A stretch of DNA of 64,000 bases from Primula veris. Taxonomy: Eukaryota > Streptophyta > Magnoliopsida > Ericales > Primulaceae. Shown in pieces: positions 49,493-61,232 of this stretch. Each line of letters opens with the position of its first letter. The first letter of the stretch is position 1. The stretch is taken from positions 253,001-317,000 of the forward strand of contig OY821749.1 of assembly GCA_963682055.1 (NCBI GenBank). The letters run 5' to 3'. Under the pieces are notes generated by a model. That model made no database searches. It was not told the origin of the DNA and saw nothing but the letters and a program-made list of their open reading frames with translations. Position numbers and translations under genes: made by a program.

Positions 49493-50045
49493 TTAATGGA
49501 GATAGAGATACTTCATTACTGTTTGTCATAAATTTGGATACTCAGGCCAACATATATACTTACATAACATAGTTTCAAATATACAAATTATATCAGTTAC
49601 AATAACCACATATCCATACCGTTTGCATTTGATACATTTAAGTTTTTAACTGCTGAGTCTATTGAGTTTGTCAGGAGAGTGTATAAAGTTAATGAACAGA
49701 AATGTGTTGATTGAACATTCAGCTGAATATGTATTTATAAAGTTAGAATTTGGTATTAAAAAAATTATATATTCGTTTGTAATAATTTCAGTATGATAAA
49801 TTTAATTAATATAAGTTAAATAGTAGTATATAACATAAAATATTCCCAGTTCCTATCTTCTTCCCTGGCAACAAAAACAAAAACAAAAACAAAAACAATT
49901 AACAAAAACCAGACCAGTCTTTAAAATAAAAATAAATATAAAATTTCATTCCTTTTTCTTGTCTCTAAAACAACAAAAAACTGTTCTCTCTATCTCTCTC
50001 TCTCTCTAAATATTGTAGATAAATATAAAAATAAAAATAAAAGGA

Positions 50046-53000
50046 ATGACAAAGAAGGTGTTAATGGGAGGAACAAGAAAGAGTGGTGGTGGATTGTTAC
50101 ATACAACATATAATATAAATAGATACATATATTATTGGTTCAGTTTAAGGAATCTTTCTATTTCACTCACTTTCTTTCTCTTTGTTTTCGGTCTTTTTCG
50201 TTTCCATCGCCACTCCTCCACGTCATCTCCTCCTCGTAGATCATCTCGTCTTTCGTCTTCCACCCTCTCTTTCCATGGTCCCCCTAAGATTGCTTTTTTA
50301 TTCCTCGTTCGGAGAAATATTCCACTTGATTTTATTTGGGGCAGCTTTTTTGAGGTACCCTTTTTTTATGGATTACAATTTACAGCTTTAAAATTAACTT
50401 CTTTTTCGTATATAAGCAATATGTTAATGAAACGTTGAGTTTTTATTTCTCGTTCGGAGAAATATTCCACTTGACTTCCTTTAGGGCAGCTTTTTTGAGG
50501 TACCCTTTTAAGGGTTACTGCTTTAAAAATCGGTTATTTTTGGTATATGTGTGTTAGAATACATTTGATTAGATATTCTAGCTTTTAGGCTCAATTATTT
50601 AGTTATATAAGTTATACTACAATTGGTGATAGCTTCTAAGGTTGCGTTTTTATTTCTCGTTCGGAGAAACATTCCGCTTGATTTTCTTTCGGGGAGCTTT
50701 TTTGAGGTACCCTTTTTAAGGATTACAGCTTAAAAAATCGGTTCTTTTTCATGTATATGCGTTAGAATACATTTGATTGAAGATTCTGACTTTTAGGCTC
50801 AATTGATTTAGCTATACTACACTTGATTCGAGCTTGCCTTTGAATTTATATAAATTAAAGCAATACGTCGGTGAAGCTTCTAAGGTTGTGTTTTTATTTT
50901 ATGGTCGTGGAAATTTTCCGCTTGATTTTCTTTGGGGGAGCTTTTTTGAGGTAACCTTTTATGAATGACAGCTTTAAAGATTGGTTCTTTATAAATTGTG
51001 ATGTAGTTTAAGTTAAGAAAGTGTAATGCTTTTGATTGGTTGCAGCTTTTAAGCTCAGTTCTTATGTTTATATCAGTTGTGATTGATTTTGAGTGATAGA
51101 TAGATTATTCAAGTTACTTGCTTTGGGGTGGGATTGGGTCCAATTTTAAGCTCAGATTTTTTGTTTCTAAGTTAGTACTAATATGAAGTAGTTGTCGGAC
51201 AGATTCGTCATGGGATTTTTCGTTCCAGCTTTTAAGCCCTTTTTGGGTTTAATAGTTTTGATGGAAAGCTTATTAGGATTACTACTTAAGGGATTTAGGA
51301 GGTATTTTTTTTTTTGTTGCTGTTTTTCGTACAAGTTGTGATTCATTTGATTGGACAGCTTCTTCAAGTTATTTGTTCAGGGCTTGTTTGGTTGCAGCCT
51401 TTAAAGGCATCTTTCTTGTCCTTTTACTATGACTGCTAGTTACATATACGAGTAGTTTGATAGCTTTGGTCCTAAGGTTTTGTAAATCTTTATCCTGAAA
51501 AATCTAGGAGTTTAAACTGATTGGACTGTATTTTTCCAACCCACTAAATCGTCAGCTTATTTTCATAATAAAGCCATACCCGCCCTTGGTTTCTACTGGA
51601 ATTTAGTTGAGGTTTTTAATTTGTAAGTTACATTTAGGAGCTCATGAGTGATTTGTTCGTGCAGAATGGTTACGAGGCAAATTACACGATATATGTGCAT
51701 TCAGAGCCTGGATTCGTGTTGGACGAGTCGAATACGAGGTCTGCCTTCTTCTATAGTCGGCAGTTGATTAATAGCATTCAGGTAATTTGTTAAATTTCTA
51801 GCATTTGGAGAAGGAAATATTAAAGCATATGACAGTATAAAGTTTTTGTTTATTCTATTATATTTGAGGTGGGGAAGAACACCAACTCACCCACTAACTA
51901 GTAACTACCTTATAAAGAAAAAAAGTTTCCATTTTATATTGCATGCTACCTTTCTCAACCACATGTACCGAATGGGCACCATTCCTTTTTAGAACTTCTG
52001 TATCTGTGTTTGTTGTCAATTATGCTAAGTAGTTATATTAAGCATTAGCTTCTGATTTATTTTCATATATTTACATTGACATTGGAGATTGTGTTTGGGT
52101 TCTCAAATAGAGATTACTGGAAATATAGGTATAGTACGGTACAACTTATCCAAAAATATATAAAAGCATGTTTGTTTTTGCTTTTTGGCTCCCTATCTTA
52201 TCTGGAAGACGAGTCTATATCATCAGGGACGGTCCTGGTATAAGCCATACCGCCGTTCCGCTTAGGTGCGGACCACCAATAGGCACCAATTTTCATTTTA
52301 TTTATGAAAAACATTGCATGCTGGCAAATTTTAGTTCTTTATGTGACTTTTCAAAGCCGTCAGTGTCATAATAATGATCTTGTGGTGTAGTGGATTACTT
52401 CCTTGTTAGCTTCATTGAAGGTCACGTGATCAAATCTTGCAACTATTGATTTATTTATTTTTACTCCCTCCGTCCCAAAATATTGGGGCTCTATGTATCT
52501 ACATGCAACTTTGACCAGCAATTATCTCGTGTTTAAATTGTTGAAATATTAATTTTAAAAATTTGTTCATATAGTTTAACATTTGAACTATGTGATTAAC
52601 TTTTGAAAAATTCGATTTCGACAACTTAGATATGAGTTATTTGTCGGTCCAAATTGCACGTAGATACATAGAGCCCCAATATTTTGGGATGGAGGGAGTA
52701 TCTTACTTTCTTACTAAATGTAAAAAGGAGAGTATTTACGAGATTTGAACCCTAGACTTATTTGACATGAAAAAATAAACATAACCAGCTAGGCTACAAC
52801 AATTGTACTGTAAGTTGTAGTATATATTTAATGCACCTGCTTTTTCTACATAATTTTTAGTTAGTTAAAAGGTGTTCTTAAAAATTTTGACGGGCCTAGG
52901 TGACCCAACTCATAGAGCTGGTCTTGTATATCGTCTATCCGCTTTTCTTTTCCTGTTGGTGCTGGGGATCATGATGATGAAAAGTTATTATAGATATTGT

Positions 53001-55432
53001 TTGGGTGGTGGCATTGCAGGTGGGGTGGGGTGAAGCAAGTATGATAGAAGCTGAGAGGTTGTTACTTGAAGCAGCTCTCGAAGAACCAGCAAATCAGAGA
53101 TTTGTTCTCTTATCTGATAGGTTTGTATTTAAGTTTTGAAAAATAATAATTTTATATCTGGTTGAAGTTGTCTTAGTATCTAACTTTAGTATATAGTTTA
53201 GACTGTTTAGTATTGGTGGCGACTACCATCCTCTGTGCTGACTATTTAGTATTTAGTCTATAGTTTAGACTGTTTAGTATCTAAATTTTAAAAGTTGTAG
53301 CAAGTCTGTGCTGACTACCATCCTCTAGATTGGGAACTGAGACTTTTTGCGAAAAATTGTTAATTCCATTTCTTTTCATTTTAAACTATAGCTCTCCTTG
53401 ACAGTTCTCATTGTAATATTGCAGCTGTGTTCCATTATACAATTTCAGCTATGTATACAATTATTTGATGGCTTCTCCAAAAAGTTACGTCGACAGGTAA
53501 ATCATGTGCTTTGGATAACGAGTTGACTTCAAATGGTTCTTGTAGATTGTCCTTCATTTTGGCTATTAGAGTAATTTTATTTGTCTTTCTATATTTGTAG
53601 CTTTCTTGATATAAAGGAAGGCCGTTACAATCCTAAGATGTCACCTGTTATACCAAGGTCCAAATGGCGAAAAGGGTCACAGGTTAAGTCTTGTGCATTT
53701 TAAGTTTTGTTCACTGAAAAAATGCACTCAATTAGCATATGTGAAGTTTTTACCGTTAATTTTTTCCCTTTTCTAAATACATAGATTTCTTGTTAGGGTT
53801 TAAATCATCCATTATGCTATGCAAATCCGTGCATGTTGTAAATTTTACTGTGGAGAAGGAGGATCCAGTTTATAGTGGTAGAAATGCTACCAACATCAAA
53901 GAATCGGATAGTGTCTATACCAAGATTAAGAATTGTATATAATTTCTAGTGATTGATCCATTTATTTTAACGTGGCATTATGTTAAAATAAACATTTACG
54001 GATTTACCTACTAAAAAAATATCAGTGTATTTCTCTCCTTCCAGTGACCTGAATAATTGTGTGTCTAATTGGCTGACATGATGCTGAATCTTTGTGTAGT
54101 GGATTGCTTTAGTACGGCATCATGCGGAAGTTATTGTAGACGACGAAGTGGTATTTCCTGTATTCCAAAGGTTCTGCAAGGTACATACGTGGCTGTTTTT
54201 ACCTCCTATTATATGCTATGGTTTCTTCAGAATTATGACCAATTCATATAAGCCATGATGTCTTTATATGATGTTCTCCTTTTCCATTATATTGAGGTGG
54301 ATTTAAAATATGCCCATAACGAAAGTCGAGACCATTGGAATCGACATACCATATTAATTCTCTTGATAAGTTCAATGATGTAATTTTGGGTTGTTTGAAC
54401 TGCAGAGACGCCCACCTCTTGCTGAGACCAATGGCAAACCAATTATGGTAAGTGCTTCTGACTTTTTACTTCAAATTTTCAGTTTCTATTGAGCTTATTG
54501 CTGAAAAGTCATTCATTCATGTGTAGCTGCAGCTACACAGTTTTTGTGAAGTTCCTAGTAACCCCAAAACAGAAAGGAAAAATAAGCTACTGAATTTTGT
54601 TCGATACTTAATAATATTGCTCTCCTCCTGTTGAAACTACTTAAAGTTGCTTCAAATGCCCTAAAAAATACACCATTTCTCATATCGTGTTTCTAATCAA
54701 TGTTCTGAATTAATTGTAGATAGTTCAGAAGGAGCATAACTGTATACCGGATGAACATTATGTGCCCACATTATTGACAGTAAGTGATAATTGGCTATTG
54801 TACTCCTTTCCAAGTTCCAGTACCGTTTAAATCTACACTTTTGAAGTTATAAGCTATATCAGGGGAAATGGCTCACGTATGTACCTATTTGTTTAGGTCT
54901 CTGAATTAATACCTATTCTTAGGCATACAATTGCTCTATTTGGGAACATTTGAATCGTCTATATATCTTATTTTCTTTCTCCTCTTTTTTGGTTAGATGA
55001 GTGATCTTGAAAGTGAGCTTGAGAGAAGAACAGTGACATACACTTCATGGAACCAATCTACAACAAAATTAGATAGGACGGGATGGCACCCTTTCACGTT
55101 TAGCTACGCCGATGCCAGTCCACGACAGATTAATAATTTAAAGGTGATCTCTTTAATACTACTTGCTCAATAGCTTGATCCTTTTACTGGTAAAAAATGT
55201 TACCTTCCAAAAAAAGTGGTCTTTTTACTAATGCATTATGTGATTTTTGCAGAAGATCAACCATGTATACTACGATACAGAATTCCGAACAGAGTGGTGT
55301 AAGACTAATTCGACACGTGTCTCGTGTTTCCTTTTTGCTCGTAAGTTTTCCCAAGGAGCTGCAATGCGTCTTTTAAGCGAAGGAGTGGTGGGTCAGTTTG
55401 ACACCTCTATGATATTAGATACACCATCATGA
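50046..55432 (+). CDS. GT14 Core-2/I-branching glycosyltransferase
   Basis: Ten exons: 50046-50354, 51665-51781, about 53020-53120, 53425-53496, 53601-53682, 54100-54180, 54406-54447, 54720-54779, 54997-55143 and 55253-55432, giving about 396 residues. A short basic cytosolic tail is followed by a membrane anchor near residues 35-56 (NLSISLTFFLFVFGLF), as in Golgi type II enzymes. The GT14 (PF02485) blocks follow: PPKIAFLFLVRR, YTIYVHSEPGF, INSIQVGWGEASMIEAERLLL, RFVLLSDSCVPLYNF, MSPVIPRSKWRKGSQW, HNCIPDEHYVPTLLT, TSWNQSTTKLDRTGWHP and CFLFARKFS. The family is related to animal beta-1,6-GlcNAc transferases and to rice BC10; plant acceptors are mostly unknown, with arabinogalactan proteins proposed. 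Intron 1 contains extra copies of the exon 1 end. The exon 3 start is set by the need for a 101-nt exon. Confidence 0.87.
50284..50980 (+). repeat. Tandem copies of the exon 1 3' end
   Basis: The last 60-odd bases of exon 1 and about 60 bases past its donor (50284-50400) recur three times in the intron, starting near 50437, 50636 and 50878. Shared blocks are TTTTTATTTCTCGTTCGGAG, ATTCC.CTTGA.TT and AGCTTTTTTGAG followed by the donor GTACCC (GTAACC in the last). Donors fall at 50355, 50500, 50707 and 50951. In the frame of exon 1, copy 2 has a stop where the gene has Trp; copies 3 and 4 stay open. Copies 2 and 3 also share downstream sequence (GTTAGAATACATTTGATT). Confidence 0.85.
52378..52440 (+). 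mobile_element. SINE head (tRNA-like promoter)
   Basis: TGGTGTAGTGGATTACTTCC at about 52383 resembles a pol III A box, and GTGATCAAATC about 40 bases later resembles a B box. This spacing is typical of tRNA-derived plant SINEs. The tail runs into T-rich DNA and then a Stowaway MITE. It lies in intron 2 of the GT14 gene. Confidence 0.45.
52464..52698. mobile_element. Stowaway MITE in GT14 intron 2
   Basis: CTCCCTCCGTCCCAAAATAT at the left and ATTTTGGGATGGAGGGAG at the right, flanked by TA. The TIRs extend for at least 30 bp (through GGGGCTCTATGTATCTAC). It is the best preserved Stowaway copy in the window. Confidence 0.9.
52730..52802 (-). mobile_element. Second SINE head, opposite strand
   Basis: On the minus strand, GTTGTAGCCTAGCTGGTTAT (A box) precedes AGGGTTCAAATCTCG (B box) by about 40 bases, as in tRNA-derived SINEs. 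It differs from the plus-strand copy at 52378, so the two are separate insertions flanking one MITE. Confidence 0.45.
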
Positions 55433-56755
55433 TTAACCCCGTCAAGAAACTTCTAAAGGCACACAGAGAGGGAGAAGAGAGGGGGAGACCCTCTAATTTC
55501 ACCGGATTTGGTGGATTGTTATAGAAAGACAAGTAAACTGTCATGGCGGCAGATTAACTTTGCAAGAGTATACTTATGTTATGTAGATGAGAGGCTTCTG
55601 AAATAGGATAAGAATAAAGCTACTTGACCACTAAATCCGTTGTACCACTTTCGCCACGCTTTAGTTTCGTCACTTTTTTTGAAAAGGATGTAAGCTAATT
55701 AGAAACAAAAATGTTTATAAAGTCACACTGATAATGCTAATCTTTTTTTTAGCCGATAAATTTTGTAGACAAGGGAAAAAAAAGGTTGTACTTGAACGAT
55801 CCATGACGTCATCTATCGTAGAAAAAATCGCTGGGTCAACTTGATTGTATTTGCTTAGTTGTTGAGTTCATCAACAAAATAGAAGGAAGAATGTAATTTT
55901 TTGTTATCATCTTTTGCTAGTGACGATCTTTATTTGACTATAGCAGTCAGCTTGACCTAGTAATTGGGTTGAGTTTAGGGTTGGATCTTGCCGACCGGGC
56001 TTTTACCCAGTCCTAGAACTGATCGTATTTTCCAAAAAAGACCTTTTAGTCCTAGACATTGGTTGAAGAAAACCCAGAACATAAAACCGGAGCTAATCCA
56101 ACAGTTACTAAGTCGGCCACTTTATACAAAATGATGGATCTTAGTCCGTACAGTTTATTTGCATCAATGTTGCTGCTAAACAAGGCTTTATTGTTTTTGC
56201 ATTTGCTATAACTACTTGCCTCAAAGAGTTTTGTTTTGGTAAGTTCTAGTTTTCATAAGCGTTAACCAATGAACCAAATCGATTATTTGAAATTGTAAAT
56301 GTAAGCTGGAGTGTAGTTTGTTTTTCAGTCAAAAATAAGCTTAATGGCTATTTTTTCTTTGGGTTTCTGGATAAAGAAAACCGGAAAGTTGTAAGTCGCT
56401 TAAATTCATCGTTCTTTTGGTCTTTTCAAGTCTCAAGTGACCCACTTTATTTGCATCAATGTTGCTTCTTAACAAGGCATTATTGTTTCTGCGTTTGCTA
56501 TAACTTCTTGCCTAAAAGGGCTTGTTTTCGTACCTATAGTTTGGGTAAGTTTTCAGTTCATCGTAGGCTAACCCAATCAACCAAATCGATTTTTTTTTAA
56601 AATTGTTATGAGGTTATAAGACAATTTAAACATTTACGAATGTTGTAATTAAACACTGTCTCCATGTACAAATACAATCAAGATCTGAAAAACAGCAAGT
56701 AATTAAAAAAAAATTTAACCGTGTTACGGTTTAAAATAAAAAAAGAAAAAAGAAA
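55433..56755. other. Intergenic stretch with duplicated block
   Basis: It contains the GT14 3' UTR and no other gene. A block of about 135 bp at 56154-56285 is repeated at 56445-56592 (TTTATTTGCATCAATGTTGC, GGC.TTATTGTTT, TTGCTATAACT.CTTGCCT, CCAAATCGATT). Confidence 0.6.
56154..56592 (+). repeat. Direct duplication, period about 290 bp
   Basis: The two copies at 56154-56285 and 56445-56592 are roughly 80% alike by eye. The second carries a small insertion (CGTACCTATAGT). The sequence is non-coding. Confidence 0.7.
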
Positions 56756-56842
56756 TCCGACCTGCCGGATTCGAACCAGCGACCTAAGGATAAGCTGTGA
56801 TAACACTACAGTCCTCCGCTCTACCAACTGAGCTAAGGTCGG
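56756..56842 (-). tRNA. tRNA-Tyr(GTA) with intron
   Basis: Read on the minus strand: acceptor stem CCGACCT pairing with AGGTCGG plus discriminator A; D arm TAGCTCAGTTGGTAGAGC; anticodon arm with CTGTAG (anticodon GTA). A 14-nt intron follows the base 3' of the anticodon, and GGTTCGAATCC forms the T arm. The mature length is 73. Introns at this position are standard in plant nuclear tRNA-Tyr. A T-rich run directly downstream on the minus strand serves as the pol III terminator. Confidence 0.95.
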
Positions 56843-57468
56843 TTTTGTTACGTTATTTAAATATTTAATATTAAACTTATTTTTGGTCAGATTTCAATAT
56901 CCTCTAACAAACAGTCTAATCCATTGAAGCATAAATTAAAAAAAAAAAAATGCAATTCTACTATGATTGCCTTTGTTTAAAAAAATTATCACATGTTTCC
57001 CCAGAATATGAATATTATAAGGTTTTGTGTAGATAAATGTGATTGGTTATACGCCTATATGACTGAATATAAAGTTTGAATTACTAGCTAAGAGTAGTTA
57101 AGAGTTCGTAAGTAGCGAAATTAGGAAAATATGCATAACTCTTGTAAAATACTCAAGAGGCCAGACTGATGTGTAAATTTGTCTCATAAAATACAGTAAA
57201 CAAACAATTATAAAAATCTATGCTATGGCCTTTTTTGTCAGAGAACCATTTTCACCTAATTCTAATGGTTACTTGCATGTATAGTGAAGGATACAAGTTT
57301 TTAAATATTAGTATTTATTCAATTAATCTTCCCAAGAAAGTGAAGATTAATACCCATTCTTGGCCAGAATCCTCCCCCATTGCCTTTTTCTTGCCTGTTT
57401 GAATTCTAGAGAACTTTGCATTCCAAAGAAAAAAGACCATTCCTTAAGAAGTTGCCTTTATCTTTTCT

Positions 57469-60079
57469 TTATAAATCAATGGTTTTCTCACTTCTCAAGT
57501 TAACTCCCAAATTCCTAATTTCTTTCCCCAAGAATTTCAGAACTCGCACGATATCCTCATTCTGAGGATGTGATCCATGATAAGTGTAAAACATCGTAAT
57601 AATTCCATTTAGCTCGATAAAACTCCAACCCGGAAGTTTCTTAATCCCAAGTGACTTCATTTGCACCAAAGTCTCGCTCACATCATCCCATCTATCCATC
57701 GAAGCATAACTTCGTGCCACTTGCCAATACTTTCCACCGTCAGTAGGCTTTAAAATAAAAATGCTTTCTGATATAATTTTAGCAAGTTCCAAGTCACCAC
57801 TGGATCGGCACGCATCTAGTACCATGCCTAAAACATCAACAGATGGTTTTAAAAACATTTTTTTATAAAACTGATATGCATCTCTCACTCTACCCGCTCG
57901 ACTATAAAGGTCCACAACACAAGCAAGATGTTCCATTTCCGGTTCGACCCTAAAATCGTTTTTCATTGAGTTGAATATTTCCAAACCCTCGTCAACGAGC
58001 CCATTATGACTACAAGCTGAGAGAATCGACACTAAAACAGTGGCGTTTGGCTTAAGCCCGGTAGATAATAACGTATTGTACATTTCTAGAGCAATCGCCC
58101 CTTTACCATGACTTCCATACGCCGCGATAATAGTGGTCCACGAGACTAAATCGTGTTCAGGCATCGCGTCAAAACATTTCCTAGCTAATTTTAGTTCACC
58201 ACACTTAGAATACATATCTACCAAAGCTGTATCTATCATTAGGCACGGCCCAAGACAGCTCCTTGCGACGAAAGTATGGACCCATTTTCCTTGTTGTAGA
58301 GCCCCTAGACAGGCGCAAGCTTGGAGGAGAGAGACTACGGTTATGTTATCAGGTTTCTGCAGGGTTTTTCTCATTTCATTGAAATAATACAAGGACATGC
58401 CAAGATCACCATTTTGTGCATAACCAGAGACAATCGCGTTCCAAGAGACTACATCTTTATCATCCATATTATCGAAAATCACACGACTTTGTTCCAAGCG
58501 ATTACACTTCGCATACATACTTATGAGGGAATTCTTCGCAGGATTATCTAAAATTATTCTTTTTCTTATAATAAAAGCATGAACAGAAGTACCTAAATTG
58601 AAGCAACCCAATTGGGAACAAGCAGAAAGAACACAAGCTATGGTGTTAGCAGACGGAAAAACATTATTAACCAACATTAGTCGAAAAACTTCCAGTGCTT
58701 TGTCCGCACGTCCATTCTGTACGAGCCCCGAGATCATTGTTGTCCATAAAACAACATCCTTCTCCGTAATTCGTTCAAACATTACAAATGCATCGTCACT
58801 AAGCCCGTATCTTAAATACATAGATATAAGTGACGTAACAAGAAATAACTCAAATTCATATCCCGTGGTAATTATCCTAGCATGAACCAACTTCCCCATC
58901 CTAACATCATCCCGCTTAGCAATAACCGATAACAACGACCCATAAGTATGTCGGTCGGGATCAACACCTTCGTTCTTCATTCTCCTAAACAAATCCAAAA
59001 AACCCATTTTCCCAATCCGGGCATAACTCGAAATCACTGTATTCCACGACACAACATCTCTTTTCTCCATCGACTCGAAAAAAGTCCCTGCATCCTCGAC
59101 ACTCCCACAACCACCGTACAAATTCAACAACGAGTTCATCAAAACCAAATCCGACCCGAACCCATATTTCTCAATGCACGCATGCCCGTACCTAACCATC
59201 CTAACGTCCTCGACCCCCGTCAACAAAGTCAAAACGGTGACTGAACCCATCTCCACCCCTTCATACCTGTTTACACCATAATTTTATATTCACAACTACT
59301 ATATACTCCCTCTTTTCCTAAATAAGTGACTCCTACGAAAATACATGTAACTATTGACTAGTAATATTTTCATATCTTGATTCCGAAATGTTTTTTTCAA
59401 AATTTAGTCACATAGTTCATGGTTATAACTATACGATGGACTTTTGAAATTTTCCATTTCGGCAACATAGATACGAAAAAATCACAAGTCAAAGTTGCAC
59501 GTATTTTCATAATGGGCACTTATTTAGGGACGGGGTGAGTATTAAAATCCATTTAGAAGAGGTTAAAGAACATATTCAAGAAAGTTACAAGTTGGTAATT
59601 TCTTTCTACCTCATCCGATTAAACATAAAGAAGGCATTTTTATGATCCCTGGACTTCGAGTAGCACCCAACGATAGCGGTCCAAGGAACGACATTCCTCT
59701 CACTCATCCCATCAAACACCTTCCGAGCATCCACAACAAGACCAAACCTCGCGTAAAAATGTATTAAAGATGAGGCAATGTAGGGGTCACGTGATAACGA
59801 GGATACGATGACGTGGAGGTGGATACGGAGGCCTAGAGGGAGAATGAAGAGGGAGGTAGCGGCTTTCAGAAGGGAAGGGAAGGTGAAGGCGTCCGTTTCG
59901 GTGTCCGTTTTGAGCATTTCTGCAAAGGTGGTTAGAACTTGAGTGTGTTGGTTTTGGGTTGAGAGTTTGTTTAGTTTTGAGTTGAATGATTTTGTAGCGG
60001 AGGAGTACGTCGGAGACGGCGACGGAGACGGCGGAGTTGGGTGGTGGCGGAAGAGATGGTGAGGTTTGATCTTCTTCAT
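57469..60079 (-). CDS. PLS/E-class PPR protein (At4g04370-like)
   Basis: Two minus-strand exons, 59610-60079 and 57469-59266, giving 755 residues. After a Pro/Ser-rich basic N-terminus suited to organelle import, the protein is a chain of P, L and S pentatricopeptide motifs. Repeated signatures include RDVVSWNTVISSYAR, KDVVLWTTMISGLVQNG, ALVDMYSKCGEL and SACSHNGLVDEGLEIF. An E/E+ region follows (KLPGWSFIELNG, then YTYHGSHP) with no DYW domain, which fits the E subclass of C-to-U RNA editing factors. The target site cannot be read from sequence. It closely resembles Arabidopsis At4g04370 as I recall it, across the whole length. The single intron (343 bp, phase 2) contains a MITE; joining the exons restores NRMR-YEGVEMG without loss. 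Confidence 0.92.
59306..59539. mobile_element. Stowaway MITE inside PPR intron
   Basis: CTCCCTCTTTTCCTAAATAA after TA at the left, and TTATTTAGGGACGGGGTGAG before TA at the right; 234 bp. It occupies about two-thirds of the only intron of the PPR gene. Confidence 0.85.
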
Positions 60080-61232
60080 TTTTTTACTTTATTTTTTTAT
60101 TTTTTTATTTGAAAGTATACTATATATGTCTGTTAAGTTGGTTTGTACTTGTAACTAACTAACTAACTTAAAAGTATAAGGTTGTTTCTTTTAAGTTTTT
60201 ATTATTTCTTTTAAAGGCTGTTTTTTTCTTATTTTTTTCAGTTTTTTCTTCATACTTTTGTCTGTTAACTTGGTATTTTGTTTTTCTTGAAAAAGTGACA
60301 AAAGTTAGTTTCTACTTTGAACTTTGTACAGCAAACTAAATAAAAGGTTGTTTCTTTTGAATTTTTCTTTCTTTAAGGCTGTTTTTTTTTTTTTTTTTCG
60401 TTTATTGAATTTTTTTTTCTAGTTTTTTAGCAAAAGGGAAAAAGAGTGATTATTTGGCAGACCAGGTGAATAAAGTTTTAGTGTTACAAATCAATAATAA
60501 TAATAAAAAATCATATTGGATTATGATTATGGGAACGGAGTTGCTGAAATTGCACCATGACCCGATAGATTTGCATCAACCGTTCGTTAGCGTTTTTTAA
60601 TTTTCTTTTTAACAAGCAATCATTACAGTCGTTGGATACGCATACACCGTTCTACTAGTCGCTATGGTTATTGGTCCTTATGGAATACTAAAAATTGAAC
60701 AAAATTAAAACAGACTTTTTTTTTGTCAGCCAGAATGTTTTCTATCATGATAGACTGGTTTATTTCAATAGTTTACTACTAGAAAAGAACTTGAAAGGTG
60801 AAAACATTCTGTGAATGAAAATCTTTTTATTAACCCTCTCATTCTTACTTTGATCTTTTCTCTATCGGAAACACATGATTATCATGAACGAACTCAGACT
60901 TTCAACTCATTGAACTCTACCTAGTTTGCAAATACTCATTCGAAGCATAAACGGAGATGTATAAACGTTACTGTAATATTTACTGTCAAAAAAGCAAAGG
61001 TATATCTTTATTTGGCAAACAAGTTAAGATATGCAAAATTAGAGAATTCTGCTCTCAACCATTCTTAACCAGGACCCGATATATGATTGGTTTGACCCAA
61101 TAAGTTTGTCACTTCTTTGAAGAAAGTAGCTAAAATACAATTTCAAACTTCTAATACAACTATTAAACTTAGAAGATCAGGTTCACAAAACATTGTTGAA
61201 TCTGCATTTTTTAACGTGCATTTGTACTGGTT
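60080..61232. other. Intergenic stretch, low complexity
   Basis: It contains the 5' flank of the PPR gene and the 3' flank of the YggS-type gene. T-rich runs at 60080-60430 contain a GGCTGTTTTTT motif twice. No gene is seen. Confidence 0.55.

Larger units (their letters stand above)
46430..50045. other. Intergenic stretch with MITE and minisatellite
   Basis: No gene is supported between the LysM kinase and the GT14 gene. The stretch holds a Stowaway MITE (47028-47262), a GAAACGG-type minisatellite (49306-49425) with flanking repeats, and CT-rich leader-like DNA before 50045. The 3' UTR of the kinase should occupy the first few hundred bases. Confidence 0.6.

Noticed and set aside
52168..52371. 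67-codon frame in GT14 intron 2 with GPGISH and GPPIGT
   Set aside because: It lies in transposon-like DNA (GGGACGGTCCTGG-type end) and has no homology I recognise.
58133..59244. Several plus-strand frames of 76-98 codons
   Set aside because: Antisense shadows of the long PPR exon.
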